A stretch of 17,461 nucleotides of DNA. Origin: CAZKMM01 sp964553915 (GTDB lineage: Bacteria; RBG-13-61-14; DRUE01). Below the pieces are notes generated by a model. The model did no database searches. It saw nothing but the letters and a program-made list of their open reading frames with translations, and had not been told where the DNA came from. Where the stretch lies: contig CAZKMM010000048.1 of NCBI GenBank assembly GCA_964553915.1, positions 1 to 17,461 of the forward strand, given 5' to 3'. The position numbers were made by a program, and so were the translations under genes. Positions 7,737-15,079 of this stretch are shown piece by piece. The first letter of the stretch is position 1, and every line of letters begins with the position of its first letter.

Positions 7737-8852
7737 TTACCCTCCTTTGGTTTTGAGTTTGAGCCTAAAGGTCGAGCCCTGCCCGGGTTTGCTTTCTACT
7801 TCTATTTTCCCTCCCATTGTCTCAACCAGCTTTAAAGATATGCTTAATCCCAGCCCGATACCTTTTCCTGGCTCTTTGGTAGTAAAGAATGGGTCAAAGA
7901 TTTTTTTCAGATTCTGCTCTGAAATTCCCACCCCGCTGTCAATGACTTCAATTTGAATATGCTGGTTTTCTTTAGTGGTTCTTATAGTAAGTATTCCTCC
8001 CTCTGGCATAGCATCCCGGGCATTAAGCAGGAGATTAATCAGAACCTGTTTAATCTGGTTTCGGTTCCCCATAACCGGAGGGAGAGAATCTTCCAGTTTA
8101 AGTTCGGTTTGAATCCGGTCAAATCCTTTCTGAAATTTAACCAAATTAAGAGTCTCGTCAATTACCTGATTTATATCTACGGGCTCATAAGTCTGGCTTA
8201 AGGGACGACTGTAATCCAGCAGTTCTTTAATTATCTGATTAATTCGCCTGGTTTCTTCCTCAGCTCTTTTTAAACTTTCCCGTTCCTGCTCATTTAAATT
8301 TGAAGAACGAGAGAGAAATTCTAAATACCCAATAATAATGCTTAAAGGATTACCTATCTCGTGGGCAACCCCAGCTGAAAGCTTTCCTACCGAAGCCATC
8401 TTTTCTGAAAAGATTAATTGGTCCTGAGTCTGGCGAAGTTCCTGATTAATCTGCTCAAGCTCTTTCAGTTTTTGTTCCAGGCTTTTTTGTTTTTGCTGGA
8501 TTTCTTCTGCCATCCGGTTAAAAGCTTGGCTCAGTTGTGCCAGCTCATCATCAGAGATAATCGGCACCCGGGCTTCTAAATTTCCTCGGGAAATTTCTTC
8601 TGTTGCTTTTAGAAGGTTGCGAAGGGGAATGATTATTAATTTTCTAAGTATTAAACTCCCAAACACCGCAATTACAATTGCAAAAAGCAGAATATAGGCA
8701 ACTAAAATGTATGGAGTAAAAATTTCTGTATTTTCAGGTAATCTGGAAGTCCAAAGAGCGGTGATAGAAATCAAAATAGTGCTGGCTAAAGTGAGCACTA
8801 CCAGGCTGGTAATAATTTGAGTGATTAAACCTGTTTTTTGCTTTTCTTTCAT
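7737..8852 (-). CDS. Membrane sensor histidine kinase, partner of the NtrC-type regulator
   Basis: Two-component sensor of 371 residues. Two membrane helices (about 12-34 and 48-70) are separated by a loop of only about ten residues, so there is essentially no extracytoplasmic sensor domain. A HAMP linker (about 71-120) and coiled coil (about 115-150) follow. The HisKA domain has the phosphorylated His164 in VAHEIGNP, and its HExxN motif (His164, Glu165, Asn168) suggests phosphatase activity too. The HATPase domain has the N box around Asn277 (NLLLNARDAM), G1 DSGVGI (305-310), F box FDPFFTTK and G2 GIGLGLS (331-337). All key residues are present. The ATG shares ATGA with the pilD stop, and the last two glycine codons supply the ribosome site of the regulator gene. 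The signal is unknown; an intramembrane or membrane-protein cue is suggested by the tiny loop. Confidence 0.94.
   Translation of the reverse strand: MKEKQKTGLITQIITSLVVLTLASTILISITALWTSRLPENTEIFTPYILVAYILLFAIVIAVFGSLILRKLIIIPLRNLLKATEEISRGNLEARVPIISDDELAQLSQAFNRMAEEIQQKQKSLEQKLKELEQINQELRQTQDQLIFSEKMASVGKLSAGVAHEIGNPLSIIIGYLEFLSRSSNLNEQERESLKRAEEETRRINQIIKELLDYSRPLSQTYEPVDINQVIDETLNLVKFQKGFDRIQTELKLEDSLPPVMGNRNQIKQVLINLLLNARDAMPEGGILTIRTTKENQHIQIEVIDSGVGISEQNLKKIFDPFFTTKEPGKGIGLGLSISLKLVETMGGKIEVESKPGQGSTFRLKLKTKGG
7741..7746 (-). promoter_or_regulatory. Shine-Dalgarno AGGAGG of the response-regulator gene
   Basis: AGGAGG on the minus strand, 5 bases before the GTG start at 7735. It is formed by the final two glycine codons of the kinase gene, so initiation on the regulator depends on ribosomes finishing the kinase. 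It supports the GTG start. Confidence 0.75.
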
Positions 8853-9646
8853 AACCCCATCAAATAAGAAAAGAAGTTTGAATAAGGTAATTTCACTTTT
8901 CCACTCCAGAACAAGACATAGACCACCGCAGAAAAAGAAAGAAAAGGACCAAAAGGGATTTTAAAGAATCTTCCTTTCCTGCTTATGATAATCACAATAG
9001 CTCCAATGATTACCCCTGATAAAGAACCAAGAAAAATTATAGCTCCCAGAGATTTCCAGCCGAGAAAGGCTCCGATCATCCCCAATAACTTTGCATCACC
9101 CATTCCCATTCCTTCTCTTTTTGTTAAGAGATAGTATAGCTCTGCAACTATAAAGATAATTAAGAAACCTGCAAAGGCACCCAATAATGAATCCAGCGGA
9201 GTTAAGAGATGACCGGGAAGAAAAGCAATACCTACCCCCAGCACAGCTCCGCCCAGGCTGATTTCGTCCGGGATTAATCTATGCTCCAAATCAATGATAC
9301 TGGCGGTAAATAAAGCAGAGATAAAGCCATAATAAACCAAATACCAGATGCTAATCCCAAAACACCAATAAGCAAAAAGACTTAAAAGCCCGCTGGCAAG
9401 TTCAATAACCGGATAGCGGAGGGAGATTTTTTCCCCACAGCTTCTGCATCTCCCTCTTAAAAGGAGATAACTTAAAAGAGGAATATTGTCATACCAGGAA
9501 ATCTTTGCTTTACATTTCGGACAATGAGAAGCTGGGGAAATGATGGATTCTTCTCTGGGCCAGCGCCAGGCAACCACATTGATAAAGCTACCAATACAGA
9601 GCCCAAAGAAAAAGCTAAATACCCCAAATATTCCCTCTAGTTCCAT
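8849..9646 (-). CDS. pilD: Prepilin peptidase / N-methyltransferase (A24 family)
   Basis: Inner-membrane aspartyl peptidase that cuts the leader of type IV prepilins and pseudopilins and methylates the new N-terminus. The N-terminal FGLCIGSFINVVAWR segment (about 14-28) is characteristic. The cytoplasmic zinc site has paired CxxC motifs at Cys42/Cys45 and Cys67/Cys70, the form linked to methyltransferase-competent enzymes. Catalytic Asp119 is in IIDLEHRLIPD and Asp184 in the GxGD motif GMGMGDAKLLG. About seven hydrophobic segments fit the family, and 265 residues is normal length. The gene overlaps the upstream GT4 gene by 10 bases and the kinase by 4 (ATGA). Its substrate is presumably the GFTLIE pseudopilin at 5626-6291, three genes downstream. 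A GspO role in type II secretion is equally possible. Confidence 0.95.
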   Translation of the reverse strand: MELEGIFGVFSFFFGLCIGSFINVVAWRWPREESIISPASHCPKCKAKISWYDNIPLLSYLLLRGRCRSCGEKISLRYPVIELASGLLSLFAYWCFGISIWYLVYYGFISALFTASIIDLEHRLIPDEISLGGAVLGVGIAFLPGHLLTPLDSLLGAFAGFLIIFIVAELYYLLTKREGMGMGDAKLLGMIGAFLGWKSLGAIIFLGSLSGVIIGAIVIIISRKGRFFKIPFGPFLSFSAVVYVLFWSGKVKLPYSNFFSYLMGL

Positions 9647-10812
9647 AATCCTTTCTCTCTGAGCAATTTTAGATATAATTCTTCCTGGTCTTTTACCATC
9701 TTCCAGATGTCAAATTCTTTCACCAGAGAAGCACCTTTTTTACCGAACTGTTTCCTTTTCTCCTCGTTTTTTAAAAGTGCAATAATTTTTTCTGCCAAGC
9801 CCTGATAGTCCTTTGGAGGCACCAAATAACCGGTTTCACCATTGATTACCGCTTCTGGGGCGCCATCTACCCGGGTGCCAACAATCGCAAGCTCGCTTGC
9901 CATTGCCTGAGGATAAACCCGGGGAAGTCCTTCCCAGAGAGAGGTTAAAACCAGCAAATCACTTGCCCATAAAATTTCTGGAATGTCCCTCCTCCAGCCG
10001 AGAAGTTTGAACCGCTCTTTTATCCCGAGCTCCTGGACTAATTTTTCCAGCTCAGCTCTAAGCTCACCGTCTCCACAGACAATAAACCAGGCATCTGGCA
10101 CCTTCTCCAGAACCAGCCTGGCAGAACGGGCAAAATCCAGCGGGTTTTTCTGTGGTTTTAAGCAGGAAACCATTGTGACCAGTTTCCCTTCTCCAACACC
10201 TAGGTCCTTTTTCTTTTTTTCCAGGTCAATGGATTGGGGACGAAATTTTTCAATTTCAACTCCGCTTCGGATTAAATGCCAGCTTTTGTTGATGCCTATT
10301 TTGAGCTTCAAAGCTTTTGCCATATTTGCCCGGCTCACAAAAATAAAACTATCTGTGAATCTTGCGGTTAACCTCTCCAGATTGATAAAAAACCAGCGAA
10401 GATAAAAAGGCTGAAAATCATTAAACCCAAACCCATGAAAGCTATGAATAACCAGCGGGATACCTGCCCAAAAGCTTGCCCATCTTCCTAAAATTCCCGC
10501 TTTTGAGCTGTGAGTGTGGACAATAATCGGTGAGTCTGGGTTTTGCTTCTTCTCTTTTAAAAGCATCCTGTAAATCTGAAATAAAGCAAGAATATCTCTC
10601 CCCGGGCTGATTTCCCTTGCCAGAGCAGGAATGAGCTGGAAATCCTCCCCTAATTTTTCACTTACCTCCTGAGTAAGAATCCCTCCAGGACCTGACCAGA
10701 GAGCAGGATGAAATAAATCCCGATTTAGATGGCTAACAGTAAAAATGGTATTCTCTTGAGCCCCTCCCAGCTCCAGTTTGGTAATGATATGTATTACCCG
10801 GATTTTGTCCAT
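9637..10812 (-). CDS. GT4-family glycosyltransferase (GT-B fold)
   Basis: Cytosolic or membrane-associated retaining glycosyltransferase of 391 residues. The N-terminal Rossmann domain begins RVIHIITKLELGGAQENTI (5-23), where the Gly-Gly loop binds the nucleotide sugar. A second conserved piece is VHTHSSKAGILGR (98-110). The C-terminal domain (about 205-375) has LKPQKNP (218-224), CGDGELR and EGLPRVYPQAMA (294-305). The classical E-x7-E motif has Glu294 but Gln302 in place of the second Glu, a change seen in some members of this subgroup. It overlaps the flavoprotein gene upstream by 19 bases and pilD downstream by 10. Donor and acceptor sugars cannot be predicted. Its place after the polyprenyl-phosphate transferase suggests a step in building a lipid-linked oligosaccharide. 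Confidence 0.9.
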   Translation of the reverse strand: MDKIRVIHIITKLELGGAQENTIFTVSHLNRDLFHPALWSGPGGILTQEVSEKLGEDFQLIPALAREISPGRDILALFQIYRMLLKEKKQNPDSPIIVHTHSSKAGILGRWASFWAGIPLVIHSFHGFGFNDFQPFYLRWFFINLERLTARFTDSFIFVSRANMAKALKLKIGINKSWHLIRSGVEIEKFRPQSIDLEKKKKDLGVGEGKLVTMVSCLKPQKNPLDFARSARLVLEKVPDAWFIVCGDGELRAELEKLVQELGIKERFKLLGWRRDIPEILWASDLLVLTSLWEGLPRVYPQAMASELAIVGTRVDGAPEAVINGETGYLVPPKDYQGLAEKIIALLKNEEKRKQFGKKGASLVKEFDIWKMVKDQEELYLKLLREKGLWN

Positions 10813-12104
10813 TGAGCAATCTCTTGAGCAGATTTTCGTCCATCAATCAGGGCATCCTCGGTGGTAGAATAGTGCCATCTTCCATACCTTCCGATTGTAA
10901 GTATTTGATTTTCTTTCAAAAAATTGAGAAGCTGGGGTAAGACCCGGGAACGATAGTGGTCATAAATTACATAAGCATAAGGGATTTTCATTGTCCCCAG
11001 ATATTCTATTTTATGTTCTGAGCCTAAAATTCCCGTTTTCCTGAGGTCAGAAACCGCTCTCTCCTGATATTCTTTTTCTAAATCCGGGCTTATCTCTGGA
11101 AGATAACTGATTTCCAGCACCAAAGATTGATATTCGGATTTAAGGGTGCAAAAATTACTATAAAATCCCAAACGATAGAATATATACTCTTCTTCCGGGA
11201 AATATATCCAGTGATATTCAGGAATTTTAGGTCCTTTGAAGCCAATATTTACACATAATACCGAAATATATCTCAAATTTTCAGCCTTTCGCCTTAAATC
11301 TTCTGGAATGTCTGTTATTCTCAAAATCAGCTCCCTTAATGGCATTGTGCTTACCAAATAATTATACCTGATTTCCTCACCATTATCCAGCAAAATTTTC
11401 TTACTTTTATGATGCACTGCAATTATTTCACGATTCAAGAAAATTTTTTCTACATTGCCAGCTAGTTTTCTGACGATAAATTCAATTCCGCCCTTTTTCG
11501 GGTAATAGAACCAGATATTATATCCATAATCCTTTCGGTTCAATCCCAGTCCGCCTTTAATTACTTCCCGGAGTGAGGGCTTGGGAATAGACCATTCAGC
11601 CCATTCGCTGGTCAATTCTTCCAGATTGATTTTCCAGAATTTTTGGTTAAAGGGGAAAAAGAAATGTCGGGCAAATCCTTTTCCAAAATTAGCAAGAATC
11701 CACTCTTTGAAATTTTCAGCTTTTCTTGGGGGCTGTAATTTAGCTTTTATAAATCCAAAAACCGATTCCAGGATGACATAAGCAGGGAGTTTGTAAGTAT
11801 TTACCTGAAAAGGGTAGGGGGTTAAAGTTTGTTTTGAGAAGATAAAAGAGCGCCGTTTGAGCTTGGTTAAATTTTCTACCCCAGCCAGCTCTTTGAGCCA
11901 GTTTTCTATTTCCGGGTAGCGAAAGTGGAGGAGATGACCCGCATAGTCAAAAAAAAACTTGTTTTGAATATATTCGGTTCTGAGCAGACCACCAGGGCGA
12001 GATTCTTTTTCAAAGATAACTGGTTCTATTCCCTGCTCTTGAAGATGGATGGCACAACTTAATCCTGCAGGTCCTGCTCCAATTATGACTACTTGCTCGC
12101 TCAC
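10794..12104 (-). CDS. FAD-dependent oxidoreductase/mutase, UDP-galactopyranose-mutase-like
   Basis: Flavoprotein of 436 residues from the amine oxidase/protoporphyrinogen oxidase/UDP-galactopyranose mutase superfamily. The N-terminal dinucleotide-binding site is VVIIGAGPAGLS (5-16), with Glu32 ending the second strand and RPGGLLRT (36-43) contacting FAD. AGHLLHFR (55-62) corresponds to the GGHxF segment of relatives. YPFQVNTYKLP (97-107) and the C-terminal FAD-closing motif IGRYGRWHYSTTEDALIDG (404-422) resemble UDP-galactopyranose mutase and its uncharacterised relatives in polysaccharide clusters more than haem-pathway oxidases. The start is GTG, sharing GTGA with the stop of the preceding phosphatase-like gene. 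It most likely acts on a nucleotide sugar or sugar lipid; the exact reaction is unknown. Homology to the superfamily is secure, while the mutase label is a guess from motifs and context. Confidence 0.82.
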   Translation of the reverse strand: MSEQVVIIGAGPAGLSCAIHLQEQGIEPVIFEKESRPGGLLRTEYIQNKFFFDYAGHLLHFRYPEIENWLKELAGVENLTKLKRRSFIFSKQTLTPYPFQVNTYKLPAYVILESVFGFIKAKLQPPRKAENFKEWILANFGKGFARHFFFPFNQKFWKINLEELTSEWAEWSIPKPSLREVIKGGLGLNRKDYGYNIWFYYPKKGGIEFIVRKLAGNVEKIFLNREIIAVHHKSKKILLDNGEEIRYNYLVSTMPLRELILRITDIPEDLRRKAENLRYISVLCVNIGFKGPKIPEYHWIYFPEEEYIFYRLGFYSNFCTLKSEYQSLVLEISYLPEISPDLEKEYQERAVSDLRKTGILGSEHKIEYLGTMKIPYAYVIYDHYRSRVLPQLLNFLKENQILTIGRYGRWHYSTTEDALIDGRKSAQEIAQWTKSG

Positions 12105-14041
12105 TTGATATACCCTACTGCCCGCAATTTTTCTTTTTCTTCTTTCCGAAGTTTCCGGGATTGATACTTAACCGGAATCTGGATTTTTCCCTGATAAGAT
12201 TTTATATACCTGATAGGTTTATCCGGGAAGTTAAAAGCTTCTTTTAAAACTTGCCCGGGCATATCGCTTCCCACTGGCATATCAAAAAACCACAAAATCG
12301 TGGGAGCAAGGTTGTAAATATCCGCTGAAATTTTCCCCATCCTTACATCTTTGCCATAAAAGAGGATAATTCCTTCAGGAATATGGTCTCCGCTAACATC
12401 TTGGTAGCTCCAGAGTATACTAGCTATGAAAAAAGGAGAGGTATCAGACCTGCTCCGATAAATATACTGACTGGATAAAACCGAAGGATTAAATTCCACC
12501 AGAATATCTGGCGGGTCTATATTACCTGGAGCAATGGGCTCTTTTTTCTCCGGATTTGCCCAGACTCGCTTGAAAAGCTTTACTCCATTTTCTCCTTGAA
12601 GAGCTTTTAATTCCTTAATCACTTGCTTGCGGAATTTATGGAAGTCCGGAAATTCTATCACTCCTTCTGGTTCTCTATTTTTTAAATTAAGATAAATTCC
12701 CCGAATATCTTTATGAAAATCACTTAGGTTGAAGAGCCTGGTTCGTGCCCAGTCAATTTCTCCTTCTTCTTTAGGGTGGGTAAGAATCGTGATTAGCTTC
12801 TCAAGATCTTTTTCAACTTCCGGAGAGTTTTTTTGGATTTTTCCCTGTGCCTGAAAAAATTTTAAAAGGTTTGCCGGGGTTAAAAGCTCCTTTTTTACAC
12901 TTCTCAGCTTTTGACAGTCAAAGAAGATGCTTTCTTTCCAGGAATTAGCTTGATAAATACTCATCTGATGCATCTTCTCCAATTGATCCTCACAGCGAGG
13001 AATTCTATATTCCAAATAGCCGAGTTTATGAAGCAGAAGATTAATTTCCAGAAAAACATTTTTGGGCGGATAGGTGGCATCCTGACCGTGGTCAGATAGA
13101 ATCAAAACCGTATATCCTTGGGCAGATTTCAATAAATAGGAAATCAATTGGTCAGTAAATTGATAGTAAGAATCCAGCACCTCCCGAAATCTATTTTCCA
13201 GCTGGGGAGGATTGAAAAAGCGGTATTCCAGTCCTACTGGATAACGATATCTCCAGAAAAGATGAGAAACCTCGTCAATATTTCTTAAATATATCATCAT
13301 CAGGTCTGGTTTTAATTCTTTTAAAATCTCCAGAGCACAAGAGACCATAAATCGGTCTTCTTCATATCCGCGGGAAAGTGCAGGATGATTCCAGCCTCTT
13401 AATTTTTCTTCAAACCACTTTATCTGAATCGGGTCTATCTTTTTTAATTTTTCTATCCATTCTGGAGGATAGACAAACTCTTCGGTTAAATTTTTGGGGC
13501 TGATGCCATAAGCTAAAAAGACTCCATTAACCGGTTCTGCTGGTGCCCCGGCATCCCAGTTAATCACCGCAACCTTTTTCCCAAAATGACTGAAAATCTC
13601 CCATAGGGCTGGAGCTTCTCTTACCCGGCTGTCCATTGGCTCGGTTTCATAACTGCCTTTGGGCTTGAAGACAAAATTATCTATTTGGTGGACTTTTCTG
13701 GAGACTCCGGTAGCATAAGTAGTCCAGATAGCAGGGGAGATTAGAGGAGGTTCTGAATAGAGAATTCCCCGTGCTCCTCGCTCCATTATTTGTCGGAACG
13801 CTGGTAGTCTGCCCTCACCGGTCAGATTTAGAATAATTTTCCAGACCGCACCATCAACACCAATTACCAAGAGTTTATTTTGATTATTTTGAACAGAGCT
13901 GATTATTTCTGGGTTATCTATAGAAGTAAGAGGAACTTCTTTCTTAAAATAATAAATTTCAAAAACAATCAACCCAGAAAAAAACAAAATTAACAGGATT
14001 AAACCCCAAACCAGATATTTTTTTCTTGTTTTTTCATTCAT
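12101..14041 (-). CDS. Membrane-anchored alkaline-phosphatase-superfamily phosphodiesterase/nucleotide pyrophosphatase-like
   Basis: Protein of 646 residues with one N-terminal membrane helix (about 9-31). The rest is probably extracytoplasmic. The two-metal site of the superfamily is complete: Asp63 in IGVDGA, candidate nucleophile Ser102 in ISPAIWTTYATG (aligned with the NPP threonine) plus His118, Asp256/His260 in RNIDEVSHLFWRY, Asp317/His318 in LSDHGQ, and His553 in GDHIPEGIILFYG. The closing segment DIYNLAPTILWFFDMPVG (574-591) is typical. About 235 residues separate SDHG from the last His, far more than a minimal enzyme needs, so there is a large insert. It starts at an ATGA shared with the transferase gene and ends at a GTGA shared with the flavoprotein gene. 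Possible jobs are hydrolysing a nucleotide sugar or lipid-linked pyrophosphate, or transferring a phospho-group to a glycan. The class is secure; the substrate is unknown. Confidence 0.87.
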   Translation of the reverse strand: MNEKTRKKYLVWGLILLILFFSGLIVFEIYYFKKEVPLTSIDNPEIISSVQNNQNKLLVIGVDGAVWKIILNLTGEGRLPAFRQIMERGARGILYSEPPLISPAIWTTYATGVSRKVHQIDNFVFKPKGSYETEPMDSRVREAPALWEIFSHFGKKVAVINWDAGAPAEPVNGVFLAYGISPKNLTEEFVYPPEWIEKLKKIDPIQIKWFEEKLRGWNHPALSRGYEEDRFMVSCALEILKELKPDLMMIYLRNIDEVSHLFWRYRYPVGLEYRFFNPPQLENRFREVLDSYYQFTDQLISYLLKSAQGYTVLILSDHGQDATYPPKNVFLEINLLLHKLGYLEYRIPRCEDQLEKMHQMSIYQANSWKESIFFDCQKLRSVKKELLTPANLLKFFQAQGKIQKNSPEVEKDLEKLITILTHPKEEGEIDWARTRLFNLSDFHKDIRGIYLNLKNREPEGVIEFPDFHKFRKQVIKELKALQGENGVKLFKRVWANPEKKEPIAPGNIDPPDILVEFNPSVLSSQYIYRSRSDTSPFFIASILWSYQDVSGDHIPEGIILFYGKDVRMGKISADIYNLAPTILWFFDMPVGSDMPGQVLKEAFNFPDKPIRYIKSYQGKIQIPVKYQSRKLRKEEKEKLRAVGYIK

Positions 14042-15063
14042 TTTTCCATTCTCACTTTTAATAAGATTAAGCCCAAAATTGTTATCCCGGTGAAGGTAAT
14101 TATTAAAATTATTAAGGCGGTATTAAAATTGGAGAGCATCACCCCAAACCCCAAAGCAGTGAGAATAATGGTCATAAGATAATGAAAAATAACAGTTTTT
14201 TTCAGGCTCAGCCCGATTTTTTGAAGCCTTTTAGCGATATGGTCCGGGCTTCCCTGCATAATGGGTTTTTTCTGGATAAGTCGGGCAAAACTGGTAAAAG
14301 AGATTTCAAAAAGGGGAACCCCCAGAATCAGAAGCGGGGCAAAAAGCCCCAGCCGGTGTTTAATAGTATAACTTCCAATCATTGCCAGGGCTCCGAGCAT
14401 CAGCCCCAGAAACATACTCCCTGAATCTCCCAGATAAATTTTTGCTGGCTGAAAGTTGTAAAACAAAAATCCCAAGCAACCGCCTAAAAGAGCTGAGGTA
14501 AGAGCGGAGATAACAGTATAATTATTAATCACCGCTACTGCCAGAAGCCCAAGTCCGGAAAAGAATGCCACCCCGCCTGCCAGACCGTCCTCAATATCCA
14601 GAAAATTAAAGGCATTCATTAAGCTTAAAAGCCAGAAAGCACTTAAAGAATAGCTGATGATGGGAAATTCCGGAATCGGCTCAAGATTAAGAATAAATTG
14701 AATTTCTAAATGAATTCCGCTTTTAATTAAGGCTATTACCGCAATAATCTGACCAAATAATTTCATCCAGGGAGTCATTACTCCAAAATCGTCAATCAGT
14801 CCCACCAAAAGAATGATGGTTCCGCCCAAGAGCAAACCCAGCACCTGAGCATTAAATTCAAAAATAAAAACCAGTGCCAGCAGAAAAGCCAGATAAATTG
14901 CCAGCCCGCCCATATAAGGCACTGGCTCCTTCTGGAAGCGAAGTTTCCCATCCGGGCGAGCAACCAGCCCAAATTTTTTCCCCGCTTCTATAAATTGAGG
15001 CATAAAATAGAGACTAAAAGCAAAAGAAATAAAAAAGACAAGAATCAGCTTCAAGTTAAACAT
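14038..15063 (-). CDS. WecA/MraY-type polyprenyl-phosphate glycosyl-1-phosphate transferase
   Basis: Integral membrane enzyme of 341 residues with about ten hydrophobic segments. It is predicted to move a sugar-1-phosphate from a UDP-sugar to a polyprenyl phosphate, the first step of lipid-linked glycan assembly. Family motifs: PDGKLRFQKEPVPYMGGLAI (37-56), the Mg-binding pair Asp91/Asp92 in GLIDDFG, NAFNFLDIEDGLAGG (150-164) with Asp156 and Asp159, and YLGDSGSMFLG (210-220). The usual NxxDGxDGLA sequence is altered to FLDIEDG but keeps the DxxD spacing. The last cytoplasmic loop reads SPDHIAKRL (272-280) instead of the His-rich HxHHRL loop. It is more WecA/TagO-like than MraY, as no cell-wall synthesis genes are nearby. 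It lies 16 bases after a GT4 gene with a weak, distant GAGGT site, and shares ATGA with the next gene. Confidence 0.9.
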   Translation of the reverse strand: MFNLKLILVFFISFAFSLYFMPQFIEAGKKFGLVARPDGKLRFQKEPVPYMGGLAIYLAFLLALVFIFEFNAQVLGLLLGGTIILLVGLIDDFGVMTPWMKLFGQIIAVIALIKSGIHLEIQFILNLEPIPEFPIISYSLSAFWLLSLMNAFNFLDIEDGLAGGVAFFSGLGLLAVAVINNYTVISALTSALLGGCLGFLFYNFQPAKIYLGDSGSMFLGLMLGALAMIGSYTIKHRLGLFAPLLILGVPLFEISFTSFARLIQKKPIMQGSPDHIAKRLQKIGLSLKKTVIFHYLMTIILTALGFGVMLSNFNTALIILIITFTGITILGLILLKVRMEK

Positions 15064-15079
15064 AAAAATATTTTAAACC

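Noticed and set aside
9983..10405. Plus-strand open frame of 140 codons opposite the GT4 gene
   Set aside because: It is serine/phenylalanine-rich low-complexity translation typical of antisense frames, and the GT4 on the other strand is well supported.
14313..14350. Two short GC hairpins (GGGG-AA-CCCC and GGGGC-AAAAA-GCCCC)
   Set aside because: Both lie within conserved coding of the polyprenyl-phosphate transferase and neither is followed by a U-tract in the direction of transcription.
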